Assembly (NCBI RefSeq): GCF_003627815.1
Contig: NZ_CP032698.1
Location: 8,060,001-8,124,000 of the forward strand
Direction of reading: 5' to 3'
DNA: 64,000 nucleotides
Origin: Streptomyces hundungensis
GTDB lineage: Bacteria > Actinomycetota > Actinomycetes > Streptomycetales > Streptomycetaceae
Part shown: positions 17,646 to 25,962 of the stretch, piece after piece
Layout: the number at the start of each line of letters is the position of its first letter
Position numbering within the stretch: the stretch's first letter is position 1
Program-made: the position numbers and the translations under genes
Notes under the pieces: generated by a model
The model's database searches: none
Told to the model about the DNA's origin: nothing
The model's input: the letters and a program-made list of their open reading frames with translations, nothing else

Positions 17646-18150
17646 TCAAGCTCGGAGCCAGATGGTGAGGGCTGTGACCTGCGGCGCCGGGGCATCCGGC
17701 ATACGACAGGGCCCGTTGCTGTGGGCCTTGTCTGCCGCGACGCTGTCGGGCTTCTTGCGAGGCCTGCCGGGCCCCAATTTCGGGACTCGGATCTGCGTGC
17801 GGGCGCATCAGCATGCAACGGGTGCCCGCACCCACCCGCCGCCGGCGCCTGCCTCAACGGGGGCCGAAGGGTCAGAACCCGGCGTCTGCCGTGGCCTGGA
17901 CCTGCTGTAGCAGACGCTCCCACGTCCCGTCGGCCGACCACAGCCGGTGCCGTTCGTAGACCGTCTTCCACGGCCCGAACCGTTCGGGCAGGTCACGCCA
18001 TGGCACCCCCCGGTCCGCACCCGGTGCAGAATCTGGTCGATCACCTGCCGGTGGTCCCTCCACCTGCCACAACGCATGTTGCTGACCGACGGGAACAGCC
18101 GTAGCCGCTCCCACTCGGCGTCACTAAGATCTCCCCGCCCCAGGCCCACC
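17646..18150 (-). mobile_element. IS5-type transposase remnant with internal deletions
   Basis: Minus-strand pieces of one transposase lie in order. From about 18145, DLSDAEWERLRLF...RQVIDQILHRVRTG is followed after a frame change by GVPWRDLPERFGPWKTVYERHRLWSADGTWERLL (to about 17880). Then HQ-region-like residues lead to GPGRPRKKPDSVAADKAYSNGPC, and finally TALTIWLRA with a stop at 17646, the usual transposase C-terminus. The DDE core between these parts is missing, so the element cannot be active. Confidence 0.8.
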
Positions 18151-18198
18151 ACAACGAAATCGGCATGCCGGGAAAACGCCCGTCTTACGCTATCGGTC

Positions 18199-18702
18199 AT
18201 GCCCACTCACAACCCGTCGTTCACTGTCAACGACGACGTAGAGGTGCCCGATCCCGCCTCGGACGAGGTCTGGACCGTCGGTGCCGTCATCCTCAACCGT
18301 GACGGTCAGGCGTTCGCCCAAAAGCGGAGCCCAGACCGTCGCTTGTTTCCCGATACCTGGGACATCGTGGGCGGCCACGTCGAGGCTGGGGAAACGGTTC
18401 TGGAGGCTCTCGCACGCGAGGTTGAGGAGGAGACCGGCTGGCGCCTGACCCATGTGCGGCGGTTCCTTGGCACCACAACCTGGATGGGGGACGACGGCGT
18501 TGGGCTCCGACATGAGGCCGACTATCTCGTCGAGGTCGACGGCGACTTGGACCACCCCACTCTGGAATGGTCCAAGCACTCTGCCTACGACTGGTTCAAC
18601 CCCGACAACCTCGCCCGCCTCAAAGAGAACCGCAGCCCCGGGGAGTTCTTGATCCACGACCTCATCGCACGAGCCATCGAAGACCGCCCGGACAAGTCCT
18701 AG
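18199..18702 (+). CDS. Nudix hydrolase
   Basis: The protein has 167 residues. The Nudix box is complete: GGHVEAGETVLEAL followed by AREVEEETGW, matching GX5EX7REUXEEXGU, which binds the divalent metal and cleaves X-linked nucleoside diphosphates. The surrounding fold (VWTVGAVILNRDGQAFAQKRS before, YLVEVDG after) is intact. Substrate (mutagenic nucleotide, ADP-sugar, or an isomerase-like use) cannot be told. ATG 18199 has only a weak ribosome site. The gene begins just beyond the IS remnant that lies on the other strand. Confidence 0.9.
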   Translation: MPTHNPSFTVNDDVEVPDPASDEVWTVGAVILNRDGQAFAQKRSPDRRLFPDTWDIVGGHVEAGETVLEALAREVEEETGWRLTHVRRFLGTTTWMGDDGVGLRHEADYLVEVDGDLDHPTLEWSKHSAYDWFNPDNLARLKENRSPGEFLIHDLIARAIEDRPDKS

Positions 18703-18790
18703 GAGATCGAGAGCCACACCGACCAGGTCGTAGGGCGGCCCGGGGCATCCAGCGGATGCGTGACACGGAGGGTTTGGTCATTCCGTTAGG

Positions 18791-19147
18791 GTGCGCCGAA
18801 TGGACGACAGCACTTCACGGCAGCCCTCAACGGTGACTCAGACCCTGTACTTCCATCCTGACTATCTGGATGCAGTACGCGCAGAACAGAAGACGACGAC
18901 GGTACGTTTCCGTGACCCGGTGGAGACGGGCCCGGTAAGCCTGGTGTTCGAGTTGGATGACGAGGTGGTGCTACCGGGTGTCGTCACGCAGGTCACTGCG
19001 AAGACGCTGGCCCAGCTCAGCGAGTCGGACGCCCGAGCAGACGGTTTCCGTGATCTCGCCGAGCTTCACGACAGGCTGCGGTTTCACTACCCCCAGATTG
19101 AGCCGACCGACACCGTCGCCATCGTGCATTTCCGGTTGGCGAAATGA
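18791..19147 (+). CDS. ASCH-domain protein
   Basis: The protein has 118 residues from GTG 18791, or 115 from ATG 18800. The pattern LYFHPDYLDAVRAEQKTTTVRFRDPV, LPGVVTQVTAKTL and LRFHYPQIEPTDTVAIVHFRL fits the ASCH fold of the PUA-like superfamily, small beta-barrels proposed to bind RNA or act on nucleotides; some members are ribonucleases. It follows the Nudix gene on the same strand after an 88-base gap, possibly as a nucleotide-related pair. Confidence 0.8.
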   Translation: MRRMDDSTSRQPSTVTQTLYFHPDYLDAVRAEQKTTTVRFRDPVETGPVSLVFELDDEVVLPGVVTQVTAKTLAQLSESDARADGFRDLAELHDRLRFHYPQIEPTDTVAIVHFRLAK

Positions 19148-19686
19148 GCGAGTGACCACAGGCATCGACTGGGGTGGCCTCCCCGTGCGATGCGTAGCGG
19201 CTGCGGAAGTAGGTGACTCCGTGGGTGCGGCGGTGAGTGGCCGACGGTCAGGACGCCCGCTGACGGTGGGCCGCGGCGCTGGCCGGGGGCGGGTGGCGCG
19301 GGCCCAGGTCGCGATGGTTGTCGTACTGACCTGTCGCAGCGAAGGTTGAGCGATTCTCATCGAAGATTGAGCGGGACCCCTTTAGGTCTAAGCGGAGTTG
19401 GTGAGGCCCATTGCGTCGGGTGGGTGTCCTTGAAGAGGGGCCATGCCGAACATCCTCCGAGTCGCGCTGACTGACGGGAACGTCATGACCTGCACGCACT
19501 GCTGACCTGCCGTGATCTGACCCGGTCTACACGGCAGCGCGGCGAGAAGGCTCGTCCCCCCGACCAGGAGGGGCTGGTTGATCGCTGAGGTCGCGAGCAT
19601 GCTGGCGTTCCATTCGGCCGGGGCCCGAGCTGCTGCCCTCCGGTTCAACGATCAGCTGCGGATGCCGCACAAACAGGGGGGCCGCA
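19148..19686. other. Gene-poor stretch with IS-end-like sequence
   Basis: I recognise no gene in about 540 bases. Around 19340-19380 the sequence gaagattgagcgggac resembles gaagttcagtgggac near 22051, which may be leftover transposon ends, but neither could be assigned. Confidence 0.4.
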
Positions 19687-19905
19687 TTGTCAGTGGTGGC
19701 TCCTACTCTGTCCCGGTTGAACATTGATGGTCTTGAGTGGCAGGCGGACCGCATCGAAGGAGTCCCTCCGCGGTTGGTGGACTCTCTCCTGGAGCACGGG
19801 CACGTGGACCTGGTGGCCCGGGCGGCAGCCGAGCGGGGCGACTGGTTCTGCGCGCAGGGTGCCGTGCGCGCGCTGCAGGCGGTGGGTGAGGTCGATCGGG
19901 CGTGG
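19687..19905 (+). pseudogene. 5' fragment of a conserved actinobacterial gene cut by an IS
   Basis: About 72 codons from 19687 (LEHGHVDLVARAAAERGDWFCAQGAVRAL, then VDRAWAVM) resemble the N-terminus of an uncharacterised Streptomyces helical-repeat protein. After AWAVMKPW the sequence changes without a stop into an IS5-type transposase N-terminus (GFVEPYLPVGE). The remainder of the host gene is not seen in the window. Confidence 0.55.
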
Positions 19906-20690
19906 GCGGTGATGAAGCCGTGGGGGTTCGTCGAGCCGTATCTGCCGGTTGGTGAGTAGGGCCCGTATCCCGAGTGGCTGCGGCAGCAGTTCGAGGGTGT
20001 GGTCTGGAAGTTCCGGTCGGGAGCGCAGTGGCGGGAGATGCCAGGCCGGTTCGGCGCCTGGTCCACCGTGCACAACCGGTTCAGGCAGTGGCGGGACGCC
20101 GGAGTCTTCGAGGCGCTGCTGGAAGGGGCGATAGCCGAGGCTGCCGGGCGGGGCGGGGTAGATATGTCACTGGTCAGCGTGGACTCCACGACGGTCCGCG
20201 CCCATCACGATGCGGCCGGAATGCGCCTGGAGGCGACCGTTTGGGATGCTCTGGAGAAGGCCGCCGTCGAGGCGGAGGGAGCCCGGCAAAAGGGGGCGGC
20301 GCGGCGGAACAAGACGGACACGGCGACGTCGCCGCTCCAGGCCGGGCCGAACGGCTGCGCGTCCGGCGGCGGCGCAAGCTCCGCTTGAAAGCCGCCCTGC
20401 TCGGGCGCTCACGTGGCGGACAGACCAGCAAGATCCACGTCGCTGCCGACCGCCTGTGCCGACCACTGGCCCTGATCCTGACCGCCCGGCAGGCCGCGGA
20501 CAGCCCGCAGTTCATTCCCGTGCTCACAAAGATACGGGTCCGCGGGCCCGTCGGCCGTCCCCGCACCCGGCCCGGCGCAGCCGCCGGGGACAAGGCCTAC
20601 TCGTCCCGCGGCAACCGCGCCTACCTGCGCAGACGCCGTATCAAGGCAGTCATCCCGTAGGGCAGTCGGCTGGGACCCATGTGGCGGTGG
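19905..20690 (+). mobile_element. Degenerate IS5-family insertion sequence
   Basis: Transposase pieces in order: VEPYLPVGE, a TAG stop at about 19957, GPYPEWLRQQFEGVVWKFRS, EMPGRFGAWSTVHNRFRQW, VSVDSTTVRAHHDAAGM (first catalytic Asp) up to about 20380. A frameshift leads to GGQTSKIHVAADRLCRPLAL and GDKAYSSRGNRAYLRRRRIKAVIP, ending at a stop at 20660. The C-terminal catalytic Glu region is absent. One stop, one frameshift and a truncation make it inactive. Confidence 0.8.
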
Positions 20691-20762
20691 AGGCCACGGA
20701 TCGAGGGCGGCATGACCGCACACCGACACCCGGCCAGGCCCGAGACCTCAGCACCGGTTGGC

Positions 20763-21197
20763 TTATCGCTGCCGCGTAAGGATGTACCGCTCACCCGAAT
20801 CCGGCTTGCCGATCCAGGTGAAGACCGTCGGGTGTTCCTTCGTACCGCCGATGTCCCAGCCGATGGACAGGTTCTCGCAGTCCGCGATGCGGAGCTCGTA
20901 CGGTCGGCTGACACCCTCGTTCTCGGTCAGCTGCCACTTTCCGGTGCAGTTGTACGCACCGGACTGCATGCCTGTGGCCTCGTACTTCTTGACGCCCTTT
21001 GCCGTCACCGTGCCGTTCGCCTCGAAGCGGAGGCTTCCGCCGCCGCCGTCCGTCCAGGTGCCGACCATGTCGGCTTCACGGAGCCGGGGCGGTTCGTAGA
21101 TCTTGAGGATCCCCGTGCTGTACGCCGCGAGCCCGACCGCAAGCGTCACCGCGAGCAGCCCCAGACCGCCCAGCGCCACGCCCCGAGCACCCGCCAT
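20763..21197 (-). CDS. Membrane-anchored beta-rich protein, possibly 3' part of the next gene
   Basis: From ATG 21197 the frame gives 144 residues: one transmembrane helix (LGGLGLLAVTLAVGLAAY), then an extracytoplasmic domain with MVGTWTDGGGGSLRFEANGTV and a paired-cysteine region (NCTGKW, IADCENLSIG). This lipocalin-like pattern, a GTW motif followed by dosing strands, is frequent in Streptomyces cell-surface proteins of unknown role. It overlaps the upstream membrane gene by 52 bases in another frame. The junction lies in runs of C and G (about 21199-21222), so the two may be one gene split by a frameshift. Confidence 0.6.
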   Translation of the reverse strand: MAGARGVALGGLGLLAVTLAVGLAAYSTGILKIYEPPRLREADMVGTWTDGGGGSLRFEANGTVTAKGVKKYEATGMQSGAYNCTGKWQLTENEGVSRPYELRIADCENLSIGWDIGGTKEHPTVFTWIGKPDSGERYILTRQR

Positions 21198-21757
21198 CGG
21201 GCCCCGGGTTTTCCGGGGTTCCCCGCCGCCCGGGCGCACAGGGTCGCGGGTGCCAGCCCGACGATGAGGCCGAGGGCAAGGACGGGATAAACGAGCAGGT
21301 CGCCGGAGCCGGCCAGGAGCGTGCAGGAGCCGATGAGCAGCGCCAGGGTGACGGCAACGACCGCCATAGTGGCCAGGGTGAGCTGCCAGCTGTCACGCCG
21401 GCCCGTACGGCGGGCCGCCGCACGCCCGAGGAGGACGAGGGGAAGCACCGCCATCGCCGAACCGGCCAGCCCTGCGATCACCGACACGACTGCCAGCAGC
21501 ACGAGCGCGAATATGGTGCCGAACAGCCATCCGATGCCGCCTTCGCCTCCGTGGGACTCGGACTGCAAGAGGATCAGGACGGCGACCAGCGCGGCGATCA
21601 CGGCCTCAACCGCGATTGCCACAGCCCCGACGGTGAACACCGCACCGTTCCCGCCGTCCGGGGGCCGCACGGGCATGAACCCCTGCGGCGGCACACCCGA
21701 ATTCCCAGGAGCCCCCGGCGGTGTCGGCCCCCATCGCGGCGGCGTTGTCTGCCTCAT
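21146..21757 (-). CDS. Multi-pass membrane protein with Pro-rich N-terminus
   Basis: The protein has 203 residues from ATG 21757. It begins with a Pro/Gly-rich cytosolic segment (RWGPTPPGAPG), followed by about four hydrophobic helices: residues 43-65, 78-108, 124-146 and 148-170. The last 20 residues are Arg/Trp-rich and unlike a natural C-terminus, while the overlapping frame continues with a further helix and a folded domain. I read this as either two coupled genes or one frameshifted gene. No enzyme motif is visible. Confidence 0.6.
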   Translation of the reverse strand: MRQTTPPRWGPTPPGAPGNSGVPPQGFMPVRPPDGGNGAVFTVGAVAIAVEAVIAALVAVLILLQSESHGGEGGIGWLFGTIFALVLLAVVSVIAGLAGSAMAVLPLVLLGRAAARRTGRRDSWQLTLATMAVVAVTLALLIGSCTLLAGSGDLLVYPVLALGLIVGLAPATLCARAAGNPGKPGARWRVLGAWRWAVWGCSR

Positions 21758-22057
21758 GCGTCCCCCTATGTCCAGGCACATCATGCACCTGGCCACATCG
21801 GTGTGATCAAGGGGGGGAGGCAAAGCGCTCACGCCACCGCCAGCTCCGACTCCGCTCCCAGGCCGCATGCTCCTGGAAGCACTCAAATCCTCCTGCGAGC
21901 CCTCCTTGTCCTCGCCAACGCCGAAGTCCAGAGGTGACCGATGATCTCCACGCAACGATCACACTCCTGACCGGTGCGAGCCCGTAACTACCGGCCCACA
22001 CCAGCCCTGTGTACTGCGGAATCAGGATGGAACGATCTCATTGGGATCGGCCGAAGT

Positions 22058-22920
22058 TCAGTGGGACGAGTCTTGGCTGCTGCGTTCCTTCTTGAGCCGG
22101 CTGGAGCGCCTGCCGTGGCAGAGGGCTGAGCAGGTGAGGCGTATCTGCTTGTTGCGTCCCGGTTCCAGAGGTCCGGAGCATTCAGTGCAGGTTGTCGGCT
22201 GTTGCCGGGGAGGAATGGACCCGGCTGCTCGGCGGCGGAGGTAGGCGGTGTGGCAGCAGCGATCGGAACACCATCGTCGTCTGCCGGCTTTGAGCGGAGC
22301 GTTGCAGATGCCGCAGGCCAGGTTCGGTGGGTTCGGGGAGCGGTTGGCCTCAGCCTTGTCGCGTCGGCTCCGGCGCTGGGCGTCTTGGCGGCAGGAGACC
22401 GAGCACCAGCGGCGCGTAGTGACGACGGGCAGCTGCTCGCCGCAGCCCTGGCAGGCCGCGTACCTCTTCTTCTTCGGCGGTTTTGGGTTCCGCTTTCTGT
22501 ATGTCGCCTGTCGGCATGCCTGAGAGCAGGTCTGCCGGGGGCTGCCGCCGTAGGGCTGGACATGCCGGTCCCGCATTCGATGCACTGGCCGCCCAGAAGG
22601 ATCTCCTTGAGGGAGGAGGGGTCTCGGTCGACCACCGCGGCCAGCCGTTCCCAGCTGAGTGAACCGCTCCATGACCAGGGCGGATCAACTAGGTAGCGGC
22701 GCAAATACGGCGCTTTGATGTGGTTGGCGGCGGCGAGGCGTTCGATGAAGGACGTGGGTCCTTCGCCGGCGACCGGTCGGATCCTTCGGGGGAGCGGGGC
22801 CCGAAGCTGAACATCGACTTCACGCGCTGTCGGCGCAACGTGCCTAGTGCGCTCTTCGTACGCCGCGCGTACGGGATTTGCACGCTTGGCGGGGTAAGGT
22901 GCCGACGGGAGGTGTTCCAT
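22058..22920 (-). pseudogene. TniQ-like zinc-binding protein broken by frameshifts
   Basis: The 5' part, read in one frame (about 22790-22560), gives LPRRIRPVAGEGPTSFIERL and LRRYLVDPP, the start of a TniQ-type protein. The 3' part (22672 to 22058, another frame) carries three zinc-ribbon units: CQGCGE with CSVSC, CGICNA with CSDRC, and CTECSG with CSALC. The switch lies near 22555. A second frame change near 22798 would join the better start MFSFGP. TniQ proteins help target transposition; family members elsewhere serve other DNA roles. It is divergent from tap, and an ATG in its frame at 22918-22920 overlaps the tap start. Confidence 0.65.
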
Positions 22921-25183
22921 GTCTGAGTTGTTCGAAGCGGTCGACGCGCTGCTCGCATCCCGGGCCACGCTGCCGCCGCCGGCGGAGCGCAAGCGCCTGC
23001 GTGCCGCTCACGGCCTGACCATCGACGAAGTGGCCACTGCGCTGAAGGTGCGGCGGGCCACGGTGTCTGGCTGGGAGGCCGGCAAGACGGAACCCCGCCC
23101 GCCGGAGCGTGATGCGTACGCCCGGCTCCTGAACAAACTCGCTGAGCTCTACCCGGCCCCGGCCGCCCCGGTCGCTGCGGTTGCGCCCACGCCCGTCGCG
23201 GCGATCCAACTGGTGGAAGCGCCCGCTCCGCAGCCAAGGGTGGAAGCGCCGACACCGCCGCCAAAGCCGGTCACCGAGGCCGATGTCGTGGCGGCAACCG
23301 AGAACGCCCAGCCCCCCGTCGCTGCTGCCCCCGCCTCCGTTACGGCGGCTTCGGCCGCCGTGCCCCGTCCGGCGAGCGCCAACAGACCGTCGCCGTCCCG
23401 CCATCCTGGCGCGAAGCAGACAGCGCCGGCCAAAGCTTCGATGGACGGGACTGACCCGCGGTTTGCGAACGGTCCGCTGGCGGTCATCGACGGGGACGCC
23501 GATGGACAGGTGCTGGCGTACTGCGTCGGCGGCCTGGTCCTGGACGTGCCTGCGAAGTCCCTCCCGGCTCTGGTGGAGTGGGTGTTGGCCGAGGGGAGGC
23601 TGGGGCAGCCGAAGTTGTCCGGTCCGGGCAAGGACGCCGATCCCCTGCTCGTGCTCACCGAGGCCGCGTTGGAGCGTTACGGACTCCCGGCCGCCCTTAC
23701 GGAGCAGGAGCGGCTCGCGGGGCGCTTGCCGGAGGGGCACAAGGTCGTCAAGCAGCTCGCGCGTGCGCAGTGGAAACTGACGAAGCGCGGGTTCGGGCCT
23801 TGGGCGCGCATCTACCGCCCGGCGACTGGTTCGGAGCGGGCCTGTGTGCAGTTGTGCGTTCCGTCGTGGGGTGCGCTGGATTCCCGGCACTGGGGTGAGG
23901 CCGGGCAGCTCCCGCCGGCCGAACTCGCCCGCGTCCTGGGCGTGTACGCGTCCCGCGTGATGACGCCGCGCGGCTCGACGGCTGTGACGGGCCTGGAGCT
24001 GATGACCGCGCTGCACCCGGCGACCCGTGCCTCCGCCCCGGACGCCGACGGTAAGCGGCACTCCGAGCACAACCCCGGTTCCCTGGGCGTGGACCCGGTC
24101 GACCCGGCGCCGTGTGAGGCCCCCGACGGCCACCCCGTCCTCAAGCACCTGCCGCGCTTCCATGTGCGCGGTCCGGCGGAGAAGCTGTTCGAGGAGGCGT
24201 ACGACTGGGCGCGCCCGATGACCGACGCCGAGTGCACCTTGCGCCACCTGGTCGGTATCGACGTCAACATGGCCTTCGCGGCCGGCGCCAACGGGCTGAC
24301 CGTCGGGCTGGGTGCCCCGACGCACGTCACGAACCCGGGCTTCGATCCCAAGCTTCCCGGCTCGTGGCTGGTCGACCTGTCCCACGTGGACCTGTCGCGT
24401 GTGAAGGTCGGCAAGGAGTGGGTGGAGCTGGACGGCAGTCTGTTGCCGAGCCCGTTCACGCCGAAGGGCGACCGCCCCGAAGGCCCGGCCTGGTATGCGA
24501 CACCGACCGTCGCGTACGCGGTGGAGCTGGGCTACGAGGTGCAGCCGCTGGAGGCGTGGGTGCGGCGGGAGAACGGCCGCTACCTGGACGGCTGGTACAA
24601 CCGGCTGCGCGACGCCTACCTCGCCACCATGACCGACCTCGGCGTCGGCGCCGACCTCGCCCCGGCCGACTTCCTCACAGCCATGGACAATTACAAGGCC
24701 CGCGACCCAAAATTGGCGATCGTCGTCTCCGCGGTCAAGGCGACGGTGAAGGGCGGCCTGGGCAAGCTCCGCGAGCGCCCGCGCGGCGAGGGCTGGCGGC
24801 CCGGCGAGCCATGGCGCGCCCTGTCCCGCCCCACGTGGCGGCCGGACATCCGCGCCGCCGTCATCTCCCGTACCCGCACCAACTTGCACCGCAAGATGGT
24901 GAAGCACGCCGCGTTCACCGGGCAGTACCCCATCGCGGTCCTGTCCGACTGCGTCGTCTACGCCGCCAACGGCCCCTCTCCGCTGGACTTCCTGCCCTAC
25001 CGCGAAGGCAAGCCGCTGCCCGGCGGGTTCAAGCTCGGCATCAACCCCGGCCTGGTCAAGCACGAAGGCACCCAGTCCGTCCTGTGGGGCGAGGAAGTCC
25101 GCGAGCGGTTCAACGCCCCCGAACTCAACCTCGCCCGCTACATCAAGGACGGCACCGTCACCGACACCGACAACGGCGAATAG
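22919..25183 (+). CDS. tap: Telomere-associated protein Tap
   Basis: The protein has 754 residues, close to the known size of Streptomyces Tap. The N-terminus (SELFEAVDALLASRATLPPP, then KRLRAAHGLTIDEVATALKV with RRATVSGWEAGKTEPRPPE) is the characteristic XRE-type helix-turn-helix. A Pro/Ala-rich linker (about 80-170) precedes the large conserved domain. Known Tap binds the 3' overhang at the ends of linear Streptomyces replicons and recruits Tpg so the ends can be filled in. GGGAGG lies seven bases before ATG 22919. tpg follows after 15 bases, forming the usual operon. Its presence means the host replicon is, or recently was, linear. Confidence 0.93.
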   Translation: MSELFEAVDALLASRATLPPPAERKRLRAAHGLTIDEVATALKVRRATVSGWEAGKTEPRPPERDAYARLLNKLAELYPAPAAPVAAVAPTPVAAIQLVEAPAPQPRVEAPTPPPKPVTEADVVAATENAQPPVAAAPASVTAASAAVPRPASANRPSPSRHPGAKQTAPAKASMDGTDPRFANGPLAVIDGDADGQVLAYCVGGLVLDVPAKSLPALVEWVLAEGRLGQPKLSGPGKDADPLLVLTEAALERYGLPAALTEQERLAGRLPEGHKVVKQLARAQWKLTKRGFGPWARIYRPATGSERACVQLCVPSWGALDSRHWGEAGQLPPAELARVLGVYASRVMTPRGSTAVTGLELMTALHPATRASAPDADGKRHSEHNPGSLGVDPVDPAPCEAPDGHPVLKHLPRFHVRGPAEKLFEEAYDWARPMTDAECTLRHLVGIDVNMAFAAGANGLTVGLGAPTHVTNPGFDPKLPGSWLVDLSHVDLSRVKVGKEWVELDGSLLPSPFTPKGDRPEGPAWYATPTVAYAVELGYEVQPLEAWVRRENGRYLDGWYNRLRDAYLATMTDLGVGADLAPADFLTAMDNYKARDPKLAIVVSAVKATVKGGLGKLRERPRGEGWRPGEPWRALSRPTWRPDIRAAVISRTRTNLHRKMVKHAAFTGQYPIAVLSDCVVYAANGPSPLDFLPYREGKPLPGGFKLGINPGLVKHEGTQSVLWGEEVRERFNAPELNLARYIKDGTVTDTDNGE

Positions 25184-25198
25184 GGGAGCAGGCAGCCA

Positions 25199-25756
25199 AT
25201 GAGCATGTTCGGGGACGGCCTGGACGCCGCCGTGCAGAAGACCTTCACCCGCCCGGCACCCAAAACCGCAGGCCCTCAAATGCGGTACTTGGTAAAGCAG
25301 TTGGGCAGCACCAGAGCGGTCGCCCAGATGCTGCGGATCTCCCAGCGCACCGTCGAGCGATACGTGAAGAACCAGATCAAAAAGCCTCGCCCGGACCTCG
25401 CCGGGCGCCTTGAGCGCGAGGTGAAGAGGCGCTGGCAGCCCCAGATCCGGGCCAAGGCCAGGGCGAACGCGGCTTCCACCGGAGGCATCGTCATCGACGC
25501 CCGCGCCCGCATGGGCTACACCGCGCCGATCGGCTCGACGGACCAGGACCGCATCCGGCACCTGACCGTCGCCCTGCCCCCGGTCTACGCCGCCCGCCTC
25601 TTCGACGCCCAGGAGCAGGGCGCCGGCGACACCCGCCTCCAGGAGATCGCCGCGGAGGCGCTCAAGGAGGTCTACTTCCAGGACGGCGGCCGCCGCGCCG
25701 GCAGCCTGGAGGAGATCCGGTTCACCGACATCGAGCACCTCGAGTTCGAGTTGTAG
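25199..25756 (+). CDS. tpg: Telomere terminal protein Tpg
   Basis: The protein has 185 residues, the normal Tpg length. It shows the conserved start (FGDGLDAAVQKTFTRPAPK), a helix-turn-helix near residues 38-62 (TRAVAQMLRISQRTVERYVK) and the segment ARARMGYTAPIGSTDQDRIR. Tpg becomes covalently joined to the 5' ends of linear Streptomyces DNA and primes end patching. The acceptor reported for the S. coelicolor protein is Thr114, and residue 114 here is the Thr of IGST, so the acceptor is preserved. GGGGAG precedes ATG 25199, and the gene is 15 bases after tap. Confidence 0.95.
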   Translation: MSMFGDGLDAAVQKTFTRPAPKTAGPQMRYLVKQLGSTRAVAQMLRISQRTVERYVKNQIKKPRPDLAGRLEREVKRRWQPQIRAKARANAASTGGIVIDARARMGYTAPIGSTDQDRIRHLTVALPPVYAARLFDAQEQGAGDTRLQEIAAEALKEVYFQDGGRRAGSLEEIRFTDIEHLEFEL

Positions 25757-25962
25757 CCGCCGACACCCCGCTATCCCGCGAGCCCTTGCTGCGGACCACC
25801 CCGAGTCTGCTGCGCTGGCTGCATGGGCTCAGCAGCCGAGCCACGAGACCCTGGACCCCGGTACGGGACCTCAGCCGTACACCGGCCCGACCCGGCAGGG
25901 TCGTTGTCGCAGGTGGCGGCTATGTTGCAGCTCGTCGGTACGGAGGAGATCGGGGAGCGGCA

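Noticed and set aside
19330..22068. Similar gaagattgagcgggac and gaagttcagtgggac sequences as ends of one transposon
   Set aside because: Similarity is short, both are in the same orientation, and the enclosed genes do not form a transposon.
22844..25738. Long minus-strand open frame opposite tap-tpg
   Set aside because: Low-complexity Arg/Gly/Val-rich translation antisense to well-recognised genes.
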